Source of the DNA: Chelonoidis abingdonii
Lineage: Eukaryota; Chordata; Testudines; Testudinidae
Direction: 5' to 3'
Assembly: GCF_003597395.2 (NCBI RefSeq)
Contig: NC_133770.1
Coordinates: 28,625,496 to 28,689,495, forward strand
DNA length: 64,000 nucleotides
The notes under the pieces were generated by a model. It was given only the letters and a program-made list of their open reading frames with translations, did not search any database and had not been told where the DNA came from. The position numbers and the translations under genes are program-made. Numbering within the stretch: the first letter of the stretch is position 1; every line of letters begins with the position of its first letter. This document shows positions 11,481 to 23,728 of this stretch, piece after piece.

Positions 11481-13734
11481 ACCAACCTTGCTGATAAGAC
11501 TTCTAGAAAGGGGGCAGTCAAAGAGACTTAAACATTTTCTTAAATGCTTTGCCAAATGGAGGCATTAACGCTTACACTGAGGTAATTCTCTAAAACAAGT
11601 GAGCTCAAAGGCATTGGAATGAGACATGGAACCTCCTAGGTACAGGTATACATCCAAGCAAGTTGTGACTAAACCCTACTGTTGCCATTTGATGGCTGTT
11701 CAGTGGCCTATGAGAAATGAAGAGTCAGTCTGAGTCCGTCCCTAGTGGACTGACATTAACAACAGAAAAAGTGATAATTGACACCCTTATTAGAAGTCTC
11801 AACAGAAAAAGCCTGGGTTGAACTCAGCATAAAGAATTAGCTACCTTATCAATATACAGCTCATTTATCCAGCCCAGGGTTGAGTAACATTAGCAGGGAA
11901 ACTTGCAATGTAGCTGCTTACAGTGTACCTGTTTCGGGATTAACCAGAAAGTTTCTAGCATCAGTCCAGCCACATTTAACTGTCATTGATTTCCCTTTGG
12001 TGAAATAAGGAAAGAAGAACTAACCTCCTTGCTGTAATTCCCTTCTTGACTATCCATTGCCCCACCATCACCATCACCCGCCTCTTCCCCAGTCATCACT
12101 CCAAGACTGTATCTTTTGAAGTCGCTTGAGATTTAAACCATGTTCTATATTCTGAGAGGAAAAATACCAACCTCATGTAATTTGAAGGAGAAACCCAAGA
12201 ATCACAAGAATAAGTGAACCAGCTCTTTGGTAACTGTAGCATCTACTAACTTACAAAATCCTAGGTTTGCCAAATGACACTTATGTATTTTTAAATATCC
12301 TGTTGTTAAACTAACAAAATGCTGAGCTTAAGTCTTATAACAGGCTTTATTTGTTAATAATAGCCTTTTCTCAGCAACAGTCTAGCTGACAAGTAAACAA
12401 TTTCTAGCAGTTCTCTGTAGCAGAATTTGTAGTTACCAGGGGCATGAAAGAAATATGCACCAAGGCGGTTTAGATTCCTGTAAAGGATCATGGTTAAATG
12501 AAAGGTTCACCTTTTTCCTTATCCTAGCATATCAGCAGCGAATAAAATTGTTTTCCCGCAAGGAACTCTGGTGATATAAATTTGCTTCAGACATTTGTGT
12601 GCTACCAATTGAACCATTAAAATGAAGCTATTCCACTTCATTGAAATCAATGGCAACATTCTTTTTAACGTCAGTAGTAGCAGGTGCAGGGCCTAATACT
12701 TTAGAAGACCATAGAATAAAATAGTGAGATTGTTTGAGAATGAGGGTCATTGAAGCAGATATGTGGAGATTTTGCACAGCACCTGTTTTCATAAAGTTTG
12801 GTTTCAACCACTATTAGTCCCTTCCAAATATTCAGGAGGATTGCACCCAGAAAATATACTTATAGAAAGTGATGATGTTTATTACTAACTACTGTGAAAT
12901 ATTATTGGATTATTTATTCCATGGGTTAAAATTTGTGAGAAATATTCCTGAATAATGGATTTTTGAAATACCTGGAGATAGAGACAGATTCACTTTATGA
13001 TAAAGGGCAGGAACAATAACTCTCCATTTTTTTCCCTAAAAGAATATTTGAAACAAAGACATCATAAAATATGAATGAATCTTTCCCTCTGAACAATGAT
13101 GGGTTTTGTCATATTTTAAACCTTCTCAATATTTGATGCTTGAACTAAACATCTGAGTTGTTTCAACAATCAGAGAAGAAAGTCCTCAATTGGGGAATTC
13201 CACAACCATTCTTTTATGTTCTATGCAGGTTCTTATACCACCCTCTTTACTACAGTATCTGAACATGTTCCAGCAGTGCATTAAGTGATATGACTATCAT
13301 TTGTCTGCACTAGCTATCAATCCATAAAATCCTCCAAAAATTCACATATTGTCCCATCAACAGCTACAAGCTTCAGACACCCTGTCTATGGTTTGCATGG
13401 TATGTTCTAACTGTACCATACTTTTTTATTATTTTTGCATTATCCTATCTGAAGATCATGGAAAAGAGGGCAGCACATGGAAAACACAGATCTTAGTTCT
13501 ATAAACTTAATGCCCTCTTCTTAATGTTGGCAAAAGTAAATAGATAAGCAATAATGTTTTGTTAAAAGCAGAAATGGGGGTGGGGGGGCAGATAATAGAT
13601 AATTTGCTTTGCTAAAAAATTTTTAATACCTGACTAAACTTTCCACTAATTTATACAAAAAACTTGAAAATCCACAATCACTTTAAGATTCGAATTTTTG
13701 TTTTGATTAGTTTTTTGTCTGAATGTCTTATGGT
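11481..13734. other. Unclassified AT-rich DNA
   Basis: About 2.2 kb with no recognisable gene or repeat. It includes a short CCATCACC-type run near 12063-12080 and a G-run near 13577. Confidence 0.4.
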
Positions 13735-13816
13735 CTTGATCTGATCTGAAAGTTTAGCAGGATGTTCAGTCCTGTCTATGTGTCCTGGACTTGGTACTTG
13801 GAGTGTTCAATACATT
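13735..13816 (+). repeat. Candidate 5' LTR remnant of the Gypsy element
   Basis: About 80 bp that matches 16947-17028 with scattered differences: 'gtctga(t/c)ctg...gttagca-gatgttcagtcctg(t/c)ct(a/g)tg...cttggta-ttg'. The two copies are direct repeats bracketing the pol-like remains, as expected for LTR pieces. The upstream limit is unclear. Confidence 0.45.
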
Positions 13817-13865
13817 TCTATGATTCTATAAGTGAGTATTACAACTGCAACCATTGTATAGTTAA

Positions 13866-14460
13866 ATGTGTGCATCAAGGAGAAAGTTCAATAGGGCTTT
13901 CCCTTTACTACTCTATCCTGGTGATGGTTTGAGTGAAGTAGAACTTGCTGCAACGTATCTGGAAATAGCAATGCAGAGATGGGCATATATCCAGTGGCAA
14001 ACCGTGAGAGAATCCTATGCGAAAAGTCAGTTTATAAATGGTTTAACACGAGGACTTTATAGCCTGTTAGTGATGAAAGAAGACGTACTGGGCAACCTGT
14101 GAACCATGTTATACTCAGTTCAAAATGTGGAAGAAGAAATTGGTTTTCTTTAAAGGTATCAGTTATTAATTCCCAGACTCAAGTTGACATCTTTCTACCA
14201 GATGCTGCACTTCAGGAAGTGATTACAAGTGAAGTGGCTAAAAAATTGGAGGAGGTCCAAGTTCAACCTATTCACAAGTACACAGGGGATCAGAAGAAAG
14301 AGGCTGTTTCCTGAGTGGGTCCAGGACAGAAGTCATTTGCAGGCAATACAGAGACAAAGACCATTGGAGATGGAATTACTCAAGCAGAGGGAAGCCACAA
14401 TAAGTTGTTGATGCATTAGGGCCATCAGCGGCAACTATCAGAATTGCTCATGTGAAGAAC
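13866..14460 (+). pseudogene. Gag-like remnant of Ty3/Gypsy element
   Basis: A short frame (13866-14102) with an alpha-helical look and a FINGLTRGLYSLL segment like the end of retrotransposon Gag/SCAN-type folds, followed by disrupted frames to 14410. Around 14395-14465 the translation gives Cys, Cys and Gly-Asn at the spacing of a degenerate CCHC zinc knuckle, with a stop inside and the His replaced. Assignment rests mainly on its place just before protease and RT remains. Confidence 0.4.
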
Positions 14461-14479
14461 TGCCTAGATACCTGCTACT

Positions 14480-14710
14480 ATGTCTAGAGACATTGGCAGC
14501 TGGAAAACAACAATGTTGTTGAAATCAGGTTCTGAAATAAGTCTGATCCATGGAGAACACGATGTTGAAAAGGAAGAAATCTTGTATTTCAGGGTTAAAT
14601 TGGTGACAATTATTCATCAGCCACTGCAAACAAGAGGAGAGATCCAACTCCCACTGAACATGGGGTCTCTGCATACTAAGTGGACTTTTGTGATGATGAC
14701 CAATATTTAG
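14480..14710 (+). pseudogene. Retropepsin-like fragment, active-site Asp lost
   Basis: The frame contains LLKSGSEISLI, which aligns with the D-S/T-G active-site loop of retrotransposon aspartic proteases ('LLDSGSEISLI' type). The catalytic Asp position is Lys, so the protease could not cleave the polyprotein. It lies between the gag-like and RT-like pieces in the normal Gypsy order. Confidence 0.5.
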
Positions 14711-15210
14711 TCCTATTGTATAAGGAGTGGATTTAATCTGAGAACATCACAAGAACTCCTGAGGTGTTCACAGAGCACATTTGTCACTGACAATATTCAG
14801 ACAGGAAGAAGTATAGACTGAGGAACAACTCTTAGGGCCTTACAGGTGCCTCTACCATGGCTATAGGATGATAGATAGTAACTTCTGGTAGCTCAGAATA
14901 AAGTTGTGGTGAAGCCAGGCCACCACGCAACATTAGCCTGAAGGGTAAAGGACTGCTGCAGTGAACCTGTAGGAGTGTTTGATGCTACTAGTATCCACTC
15001 AGGATTGTTTTTCAGAACTCTGTTTCAAGGTAGACCAAAGGGGGAATTCTGGATAAAAGCAATTAATGTGACTGACCAGGCAGCACAGCTTGTGAAAGAT
15101 CAGATCATGGAAACAGTGTCCAGTGTAACTGGTGTCTCAAAGCCTCTCATAGGGAGATAGAGATCAAGAACTGAGAAGCATCCCACTCAGTAAAGGAGAT
15201 AGGGATTGAT

Positions 15211-15790
15211 TTGACAGAAACAGCCATAAAAGGCAATGAAAGGAAGCAATTAGAACAGTTGCTCTTACAACGTGCTAGCGTGTTCGCCCGGAATAATGAA
15301 GAGCCTGGGGGATATGATCAGGTCCGGTGTAACATCAGATTGTGTTTAAACCAGGAAGCGTTCTATCCCCTGTCCCTCTCTCCCCCCGCCCGATTCCCCC
15401 AAGGTATCCGATCACAATGGAACGAGAAGCTAAATTGCATGCTGGAGGATCATCTGATTGAGCAATCTACATCACCTAGGATATCCTCTATTGTAACTTT
15501 GAAAAATCCCCCTGGAGACTGGAGGATATGCATTGACTACAGGAGACTTAATTCAGAGACAGTGCAAGATAGCTACCTGGTTCCACACATAGCAGACATA
15601 TGGGATAAAAAGCCAGGAGCAAAATATTTTAGTGGCTTTGATTTGGTATCTCATTAGCATCAGATTAAAGTGGCACCTAAGGATCAAGAAAAAACTTGCT
15701 TTTGTGGCATCCTATGGACTGTTTCAACTCCACAGAATACCTTTCCAACTCAAGAATGCACTAGGAACATAGATGCAGATGTTAAGGACT
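15211..15790 (+). pseudogene. Ty3/Gypsy reverse-transcriptase N-terminal half
   Basis: A 148-residue open stretch (15211-15657) shows Gypsy RT landmarks: LEDHLIEQSTSPRISSIVTL, then WRICIDYRRLNSETVQDSY, then KYFSGFDLVS, corresponding to RT motifs 1-3 up to the first catalytic Asp region (F-D-L). A stop (TAG at 15655) and a frameshift follow, after which FQLHRIPFQLKNAL-like sequence continues to about 15770. The YxDD motif and RNase H are missing, so the pol region has lost a large internal piece before the integrase remains. Confidence 0.85.
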
Positions 15791-15839
15791 GGATACTTTC
15801 CTGACTTACCTGTCAAAAAAGGAAAGCACTGGAGGATAA

Positions 15840-16480
15840 AAGAACAGAGACAGGATACATCGTTGAAATGTAGTGTTGCAGTTCAGCACACCAAGCTGCA
15901 TCTGCAGTAATCAGGGGAAGGAAATGGAATCACAATTATTACACAAGGTTTGCTGAAAACTCCAGATAACCCTGAGAATAATGGGTGCATGGAGAGAGTA
16001 AACCCCACCATTGGTTCTGTGCTTACTGAATTAATCAGTGAAGATGAACAAGACTGGGATACAAAGTCATCTTTTGTCATCTTTATATATAACACCAGCC
16101 AGTGGCTCATTATTCTCCTTCTCACATTATTTCTTGACTCCACAAACTCATGCTTCCCTGTGACTTGATGTTCAGGCAGCAAGAATTGGCAAGGGGCCTT
16201 GCACCTATACAGGGGGGTGACACAGGTAGGTGGAGTCTTATATCAGTGACCTGAGGACAGCATTCCATAAGATGGAGGAACAGATGACCCAGAAGTTAGC
16301 TTGTCAGGCATGAGGCCTGGAAAAAGGAAAATTATGTGGCCATCCAGGATGGAGAGAAGTTGTGGCTACACAACTGGAAAAAGTCCCAAATTTACTCCTT
16401 TCTGCAGGGGACCTTACATAGTGATTAAGAAATTAAACAACTTATTCTTGTAGATACAAAAAGCAAGAGCTCACCCCTTT
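15840..16480 (+). pseudogene. Integrase remnant of the same Gypsy element
   Basis: The frame at 15950-16168 gives TPDNPENNGCMERVNPTIGS, the 'P--P--NG--ER-N-T-G' segment around the catalytic Glu of retroviral/Gypsy integrases, then DEQDWDTKSSFVIFIYNTSQ (the 'QDWD--LPF-LFAYRTS' block). At 16350-16440, GEKLWLHN and a later GPYIVIKKLN-like run match the integrase C-terminal region. Frameshifts and stops are present. The internal region is only ~3.1 kb, too short for a full Gypsy element. Confidence 0.75.
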
Positions 16481-16946
16481 TGTAATGCTTTGAGAACTGG
16501 TGTACAGATTCACTGAAAGAAAGGGGAGAACAATTCACCACAGCTATCGCAGAGAGATATAGAAGAGGCTTTGAAGGTGTCTCAGCAGATACGTGTTATT
16601 TGTAATGGGAGACCAGTTGTGGAGGAGAAATTACTGGACTGTTCTCAGGACCTCAACACATAGCTGTCTCCAACAGGATAGGCCTGACCCAGAGAATATG
16701 AATTTTGCACTTGCTGATAATCTAGATCAACTACAACCAATCAGTCCAGACTGATTATAAGACCTAAGAGGCGGAAGAACATGGAAGCTTGTGTGGATGG
16801 CAGAATATCTGGAATCCTAGGAGTTACTGTTTACATTCTTATTTAACTAGAGAGAGGAAGTTGTAATTAGAGTAGACAGCACTTCCACTATGGAGCTTTA
16901 TCTTTAGCTTAGTGTTAAGTTGTTTTCTTCTATGTTATGTTGTTAG

Positions 16947-17028
16947 TCTGACCTGGGAGGTTAGCAAGATGTTCAGTCCTGCCTGTGCTAGAGTTGGTAT
17001 TTGCATTGTTCCAATTTAATAATTTTTT
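16947..17028 (+). repeat. Candidate 3' LTR remnant of the Gypsy element
   Basis: Direct-repeat partner of 13735-13816, after the integrase remains. The upstream part of this LTR may reach back to about 16780. The right edge is followed by a T/A run and then a SINE at 17062. Confidence 0.45.
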
Positions 17029-17061
17029 TAAAAAAAATAATTGGAGATATATTTATTGCCT

Positions 17062-17220
17062 TGAACTGGAAGGGACCTTGAGTCCAGCCTCCTGCCTTCA
17101 CTAGCAAGACCAAGTACTGATTTTTGCCCCAGGTCCCTAAGTAGCCCCCTCAAGGATTGAACTTATACCCGTGGGTTTAGCAAGCTGATGCTCAAAGCAC
17201 TGAGCTATCCATCCCCCTGG
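17062..17220 (-). mobile_element. tRNA-headed SINE with CR1-type tail
   Basis: On the minus strand the element starts in a GGGGGATGGATAGCTCAGTG head with a tRNA box A (TAGCTCAGTG-TTTGAGC) and a box-B-like AAGTTCAATCC about 45 bp on. It ends in a CR1-like tail (CAAGGTCCCTTCCAGTTC). This pol III promoter plus LINE tail design lets the SINE borrow CR1 reverse transcriptase. The same family occurs at 52018-52180, also antisense. This type is well known from turtles. Confidence 0.85.
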
Positions 17221-19016
17221 TAAAGCTCTGTGAGTCTATGAGCATTACAATACCCATGCTAGCTTTATTCAACCTAGCATGGATAAAATCAGCAATGAAG
17301 CCATGGTCTTCAGTGCAGGCTCAGGTCATGATTAAGCACCCAAGGACAGGATTGCACAGTCCATGCTGAAGAACCAAGCCATTTTCATATTGTAGTTGGA
17401 GCATTAGAAACATGCTGACATAGAAGTTATCTTTGGCCATACGCAGTAGGCATTCTGTGATACTAGCCATAAGAAGATTATATACCAGAGATGGCTGTGA
17501 TAGTGGGAGTTTATAACCAGGGGGAAAGAGGGTGGAAAAATCTCAAACTGTGGCTGGAAATGGCAGGAAACTGGTTTGTGAATCCAATGGTATTTGAAAA
17601 CAAACAACTCAAGCCTCTCAGCAGGGAAGATAATCTCAGGCTTGCAGCAAACAGCTGTATTTGGAAAAGGTATGCAAAAGAACTTGGCCATAATGTCAAA
17701 ATTCTACTTACACCAATTGGTTACCCTGTCTCTTAAATTTTTATGGAACTTTTAAGTAGTATTGGAATCAACACCAACTCAAAGAAAACATCCTCCACCC
17801 TCACTTGTTATCCAGGATGACAATTTTTTTATGTGTGGTGAATTTACTAATCTCTCTGGTCTAGTGAAGAGAGCCAAACATTCAGTCACATACTCTGCAG
17901 TTTAATATTAGTTTAAAAAGATGATCGACAAATTGGGGGCATTAGTTTCTCTCAGATACTCTGTTGCACAAGTTTGGTGCCAATTAGACATGAAGATAAG
18001 ATATATGTGATTGTCATATTAAAGGAAATGTAACTGCATGGGAATAAGCTTTAAAGTAGTCTTTAAGCATAAATTATCAATATGAAATATGAGTGCAGTT
18101 ATCAGGTTGCCGGAATGTGCTTGTCAAGGCAAGTAAGTCAGACTTATGGGTAGGACTATTCTGTTTAGAGTTAGTCTGGTTCAGTGTTTTGACAGTTGCA
18201 CTTGAGCACAGAGTACTAAAATATACCTCTTTACTGGAATTGCTACTTCACCACAAGTAAGGTTTACAGGTTTAGATTAGTCTGAGAGGGAATTATTCAA
18301 AACATGTCAAATTTACTTCCCTTTGAAAAATGCATTCTGAGTAAAAGAGCTTTAATTCTTTCACTCGTGTATTTCCATGGAAAGTGTGTCTCGGTCTGCA
18401 TTCACAAAAGAAAAAAGATGGACACAAAAAAAAAACCACTTACATAAAATGAACTTATGAAAGACACAATAGAGATAAAGAACTCAGATGACCGACTTAT
18501 AGTAGTGGGTGGAGAGTTAAGTTTATATAAAGAGGAAATGTATTTGACCTGAATAGACTGCACTTTTTGGAGAAAAACATATTTTTGCAGTCTGAATAGA
18601 AGATGGTTTGCAGCCAAGTGTAGGAGCAGCCAAGGGTGCTAGGATTTAAGAATGACATCAGTACAGCCTTCTCTGTGTAGTTAAGCAACTACTTTGTTAC
18701 ACCAAACAAAAGTCAAAAATAGTATTCTTGGATTTTAAAATGGAATGAATTTGGTTATATAGTGTATATACACTGTATGGAATGTAAAGATAAATGGCTG
18801 ATCCCAGCATTCTGTTACTGCTGAATCTCTGACATTCAAGTCCAACACTATAGCTACATTGCAAAAACAAGCCCATTCCTCATTCCATTGAACTCAGTGA
18901 CCAGATACCCAATAGTGCAGAGTCAGATCTGCAAACAACCAGTGAGAGAGCAATAACTGCACATGCTGGTCTTTACCGTATACAGTAGTTCAAAAACCGC
19001 ATATAAATAACTTTAG
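17221..19016. other. Unclassified AT-rich DNA
   Basis: Nothing recognised in about 1.8 kb. Short frames around 17491-17736 and 18402-18688 overlap on both strands and lack domains. Confidence 0.4.
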
Positions 19017-20070
19017 TGTAACCCTTCTGCCCCTCTGAGTTGGCAGCAACAAGGGCTGGGTTCAGTATCCAGGGGATCCGTTTCAATAACACAATGCATA
19101 ACCAGCTCGAGCCCCCACCCAGTGACTTACATACCACACCCCCCTGGGCGCCTCTAGGAGGCAATACTTCCCCTCTCGCAAGCACGGAGTCTGAGTGTAG
19201 CAAAATCTTTTTAATAAAGGAAGGAATCAATGCGGCATCCCACTGGAGAAACACCACAAACAGGATTATAACACAAACCATAAGCAAAAAACCCACCTCC
19301 AAGTACGTTTGGCAATGTCCTTTCCCCCTAAGGGTCTTACGTCCACTCACCCCAAAGTCCAACAACCCGAAAGTCTGTGGTCAGTGTCACTCCAGAGTTC
19401 AAAAGTTTATCTGCAGAGTTTTACCCCCCCTCCAAGCTTGGGTGGAAATGGGGGGAGGAGAAGCCCACACAGGGGGTAGGGCACCTTACGTGGGCCAGGG
19501 CCAACTGCTCTGCCTCTCTGTGGAGTTCTGCTGCAGTCTTCACCACGACCAGTTCCACTACACCAGTTGTGCTGCTCCTCCAGTCGACCCGTGAGTCACT
19601 CCAGCCTTCCCTACAAACCACTCCACTCCGCTCACTGTTCCATGGGCTGCTCCAACATGCTGCAAACTGCTCCGCTCTGCCAGCTGCTTAGCGATAGGTC
19701 TTCAGGCTCTCCCACTAGCTAACACAGCACTCAGCAATCTCAGCTCAGCTCTTTTAGTGATTTCAGCTTTTAGTAGGGGAGTCCTGGTGCTGGTGCACCA
19801 TTGGCCCAACACGAGTTCAACTCAGCAGTCTCTAGATGGAGCCCTAATGGAATCAAAATTAGCTCTACTCTTTAACAGTGGAGAGAAGAGGATGTGCAAT
19901 TGGTGTTTCAGGCCCTCAAAAGGGGCCCATACCATCAGGTACACACACCAGTCCCAACCTCTCTCAATTCACTGGGTTTTGGAACCCATGTCCCTTGTCT
20001 AGCAAGTGTCACTTAATTTAGGTTGAGTCATTTCTGTCATAAAGCAGTCTCATAGTTCCTCATTCACATA
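19017..20070 (-). mobile_element. Antisense LTR-like repeat
   Basis: The left end, TGTAACCCTTCTG, read on the minus strand is an LTR-type ...GGGTTACA terminus. An ATTAAA signal lies ~190 bp inside on the minus strand (near 19210), as in an R/U5 arrangement. A CpG- and C-rich middle (19100-19690) gives spurious overlapping frames. The right boundary is uncertain: candidate ends lie around 20034-20070. It is called an LTR from its composition, terminus and resemblance to known turtle repeats. No second copy lies in the window. Confidence 0.5.
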
Positions 20071-20571
20071 ATTAGGGGGACAGCACTTTTTTTTTCTCCT
20101 GCCCCAATAACAAAGAAATTGGGGATGCCAGCTGTCAAAATGATCATCCCAGGCTGCAGTGGGCTTATGCTAGATGGGGTGGGTGTGCCAATGCAAATAT
20201 TTAAAATTCCTTTCCACATTCCCTGAGATTCTTTCCACAATCCCCATAATTCACCACCAGATGTCAGGGTAGAGCTCATCCTGACTCTGCTTACATTAGT
20301 TACATAAATACCAATAGACATGTAACACTTATAATACCAATGAGCATGGGACACATGGGTAGGTTTCAACCATAAGTGGAATGAAGATAGTAAATTTAAA
20401 TCTTCACAGGGTTTGACACAACTGATAAAGCTTGATATGTGTATCTTATCCATCAGAATCAGAGGAACTTGAAGAGAAAGTTTTCACAGCATATTTTCTC
20501 TTATTGAGAAGAGCCACAGGATTAAACAATTACATTTTAAATAATAACTGTAGTAAGTGTTTGTGACAGGT
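20071..20571. other. Unclassified DNA between two LTRs
   Basis: A 130-codon minus frame (20453-20064) has no recognisable domain. It may be flanking DNA or part of the repeat on its left. Confidence 0.35.
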
Positions 20572-20820
20572 TGGATCACAGAAACCCCCTTGGGAACTGC
20601 CAACTGATGTGCGAAGACTACTTCTGCCCCTGCTTTCCCTGACAGCTCAGGACTCCAGTACCCTGTCTTGCTGAGACAGACACGCCAGTCTGCTCCAACA
20701 CCGACCCAGAGTCTAAATTGCATGTTCCAAAGCTGCAGATTTAACTGAAAGCAGCTTACAGAAGTGTTCCTGTCTTTTAACATTCAGCTGCCCAATTCCC
20801 AATGGGGTCTAAACCCCAAC
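20572..20820 (-). mobile_element. Partial LTR, joined to Harbinger transposon
   Basis: Begins TGTGACAGGTTGG and matches the LTR at 24712-26318 over about 130 bp (gacccaga-tct..., taactgaaagca-cttacag, caatggggtc-aaacccc). It stops at AAACCCCAA (20819), where Harbinger coding sequence begins. It represents only the 3' part of the LTR on the minus strand. Confidence 0.7.
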
Positions 20821-20829
20821 AAGAGCAAT

Positions 20830-21990
20830 GAGGACATGGACACAGAATTCTCTCAAACCGCAGGCCCCTGTGCTTTGGAGATCCTGCTGGTAATGGGGCA
20901 GGTTCGAGCCATGGAATGCCGATTTTGGGCCAGGGAAACAAGTACAGACTGGTGGGACAGCATAGTGTTGCAGGTGTGGGGACGATTCCCAGTGGCTGCA
21001 AAACTTTCGCATGCGTAAGGGCACTTTCATGGAACTTTGTGACTTGCTTTCCCCTGCCCTGAAACGCCAGAAATACCAAGATGAGAGCAGCCCTCACAGT
21101 TGAGAAGCGAGTGGTGGTAGCTCTCTGGAAGCTTGCAATGCCAGACAGCTACTGGTCAGTCGGGAATCACTTTGGAGTGAGAAAATCTACTGTGGGGGCT
21201 GCTGTGATGCAAGTAGCCAAAGCAATCATTAAGGTGCTGCTACAAAAGGTAGTGACTCTGGGAAATGTGCAGGTCATAGTGGATGGCTTTGCTGCAATGA
21301 GATTTCCTAACTGTGGTGGGGCAATAGATGGAACCCATATCCCTATCTTGGCACCGGAGCACCAGGGCACCCAGTACATAAACCACAAGGGGTACTTTTC
21401 CATGGTGCTGCAAACACTGGTGGATCACAAGGATGTTTCACCAACATCCATGTGGGATGGCCAGGAAGGGTTCATGACGCTCATGTCTTCAGGAACACTA
21501 CTCTGTTTAAATGGCTGCAGCAAGGGAATTACTTCCCAGACCAGAAAATAACAGTTGGGGATGTTGAAATGCCTGTCATTATCCTGGGGGACCAGCCTAC
21601 CCCTTGATGCCATGGCTCATGAAGCCATACACAGGCAGCCTGGACAGTAGTCAGGAGCTGTTCAACTACAGGCTGAGCAAGTGCAGAATGGTGGTAGAAT
21701 GTGCATTTGGCCATTTAAAGGCGCACTGGCGCACATTACTGACTCGCTCAGACCTCAGCCAAACCAATGTCCCCTTTGTTATTGCTGCTTGCTGTGTGCA
21801 CCACAATCTCTGTGAGAGTAAGGGGGAGACCTTTATGGTGGGTGGGAGGCTGAGGCAAATCACCTGGTCACTGATTATGCGCAGCCAGACACCAGGGCGA
21901 TTAGACGAGCACACAGGAAGCGGTGTGCATCAGAGAGGCTTTGAAAACCAGTTTCATCACAGGCCGGGTACAGTGTGACTGCTGTGTTTG
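20830..21990 (+). pseudogene. Harbinger (DDE_Tnp_4/HARBI1-type) transposase
   Basis: Transposase of the HARBI1/PIF family, which cuts and pastes the transposon with its Myb-like partner. Three frame segments are visible: 20830-21018, then about 21000-21440 (helix-turn-helix region with WSVGNHFGVRKSTVGAAV, then the DDE core), then about 21600-21980. Catalytic positions appear retained: Asp in CGGAIDGTHIPI (about 21318-21350), Asp in LGD (about 21588), and Glu in MVVECAFGHLKAHWR (about 21690-21730). Frameshifts near 20978 and 21440 and in 21520-21600 break the frame. An AATAAA at 22079 follows the gene. Confidence 0.9.
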
Positions 21991-22078
21991 TTTCTCCTTT
22001 GGTGAAACACCCCACTCCCCGATTGACTCATTCCCTGTAAGCCACCCCCTCCCCTTCGATTACCAGTTGCTTCCTAAG

Positions 22079-22084
22079 AAAATA
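22079..22084 (+). promoter_or_regulatory. Polyadenylation signal after transposase
   Basis: AATAAA about 100 bp after the transposase frame ends, in the gap between the convergent Harbinger genes. Confidence 0.45.
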
Positions 22085-22214
22085 AAGTCACTCTCATTTA
22101 AAAATCATGTATTCTTTATTAATTAATTATAAAAAGAGAGAGAGAGAACTGACAAGGTAACCCGGATGGGGTTTGGGAGGAGGATAAGAGGAAGGAAAAG
22201 GCCACTAAAAAATT

Positions 22215-22721
22215 TCAAAATAATGACAGCCTTTTGGTTGGGCTGTCCACTGGGTGGAATGGGCGGGTGCACAGAGCCTCCCCCTACACATTTTTAGTCC
22301 TCTGGTGGGTGAGGAGGCTAAGGACATGGTGAGGGGGGAGGATGGTTATATAGGGGCTGCAGCGGCACTCTGTGATCCTGCTGCCGTTCCTGAAGGTCCA
22401 CCAGATGCCAGAGCATGTCCGTTTGATCATGCAGCAGCCCCAGAGTTGCATCCCGACACCTCAGATCTTCCTGCCGCCACCTCTTATCTCAAGCATCTCT
22501 CCTCATGTTCGTCCCTCCTATCCTCACGTTGGTCCCTCCTGTCCTCACTGTCACTGGCATCTTTCCTGTACTTTGATACCACATCCTTCCACTCATTCAG
22601 ATGAGCTCTTTCATTGCGGGTCACTTCCATGATTTCCAAGGACATTTTGTCTTGCGTCTTTTTTCCCGCGCCTTATCTGAGATAGCCTTCGGGACGTAGA
22701 GGGAGACTTGAAAATTTGCAG
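22215..22721 (-). pseudogene. Harbinger Myb-like gene, exon 2
   Basis: Second exon of the DNA-binding partner gene. The minus strand shows a pyrimidine-rich acceptor (CTCCCTCTCCTGCAG) ending at 22722. Coding-like sequence follows, rich in Glu/Asp/Arg repeats (EDRRDQREDRRDEHEERC-type, 22560-22480), consistent with the charged coiled-coil linker of such proteins. It then has a WRQEDLRCRDATLGLL-like stretch and ends KRLSLF-stop at 22215. Small indels break the frame around 22500 and earlier. It presumably helped recruit transposase to the element ends. Confidence 0.7.
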
Positions 22722-23728
22722 CTGCAGGAGAGGGAGAAAAAAAGGGAGAGAAGTATTTAAAAAGACATACATTTTACAGAACAATGGTTATACTCTTTCA
22801 CGGTGAACAACACTCCCCTATTCACCTTACATAGCACATGTGATCTCACTACAAGGTCGCATTTTGCATCTTAATATTGAGTGCCTATGCGGCTTTGGTG
22901 CTAGAGATCACAGACACAGGTCCAGGCATCAGAATTCGGCTTGCATGCGGCCATGGTAAGCCATTGTCTTTTGGCTTCTACAGCCTTCATATATCCAGCG
23001 CCCTCCTTTCTCAAATAGGAAGCAAAGCCGCTGAGTGCTGCTTCTTTCCTGTTAACGTGCAGCACCAGAAACACCTCCATCCAATTCTCTGGGATGATCG
23101 CTTTACCCCTCCCCAACGTGTGGCTGGTATCATGGAAGATCGCTCCCAGCCACCTCCCCCGACCACGTGGCTGGCAGCAGGGAAGATCCCAGCTAGCCAA
23201 ACGCGAAAAAGCTCAGCAATAATCACCACTCCCTCCTCCTCCTGCTTGGGTGAGTGCAGGGAAGGATTTCTTTTAAGCCACAGGCAACAGCCCAACTATC
23301 TCTGTCCTCTTAATTAAATTCCTGTATTTCAACCAGGTTACCATGAACGATATCACTCTCCTGAGGATAACACAGTGAGATAAAGAACGGATGTTGCTTG
23401 AATGCCAGCAAACACCGGGACCATATGCAGCTAGGCTTTGTCATGCAATGATACCACATTACTTGCTACATGCATAGCGTGATCAAGTGTCCTATGGAGG
23501 ATGGAATAAGGCTGCCCTGCCAGAAACCTTCTGCAAAGGCTTTGGAGTACCTCCAGGAGAGCTTCATGGAGATGTCCCTGGAGGATTTCTGCTCCATCCC
23601 AGACATGTTGACAGACTTTTCCAGTAACTGTACTGGCCGCGAATGCATCCCAAGTCCTTAGGGCAAATTAATCATTAAAAAAACGCTTGCTTTTAAACCA
23701 TGTTTTATATTTACAACGGTACACTCAC
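22722..23728 (-). other. Intron of the Harbinger Myb-like gene
   Basis: Bounded on the minus strand by GTGAGT (23728-23723) and a polypyrimidine tract plus CAG (22722). It contains a 183-bp open frame (23648-23466, SRDISMKLSWRYSKAFAEGF) that is unexplained and could be an alternative exon or an older ORF. Confidence 0.55.

Noticed and set aside
19040..19594. 184-residue plus-strand open frame
   Set aside because: It is inside an antisense LTR-like repeat that is GC-rich and poor in stops. There is no domain or splice support.
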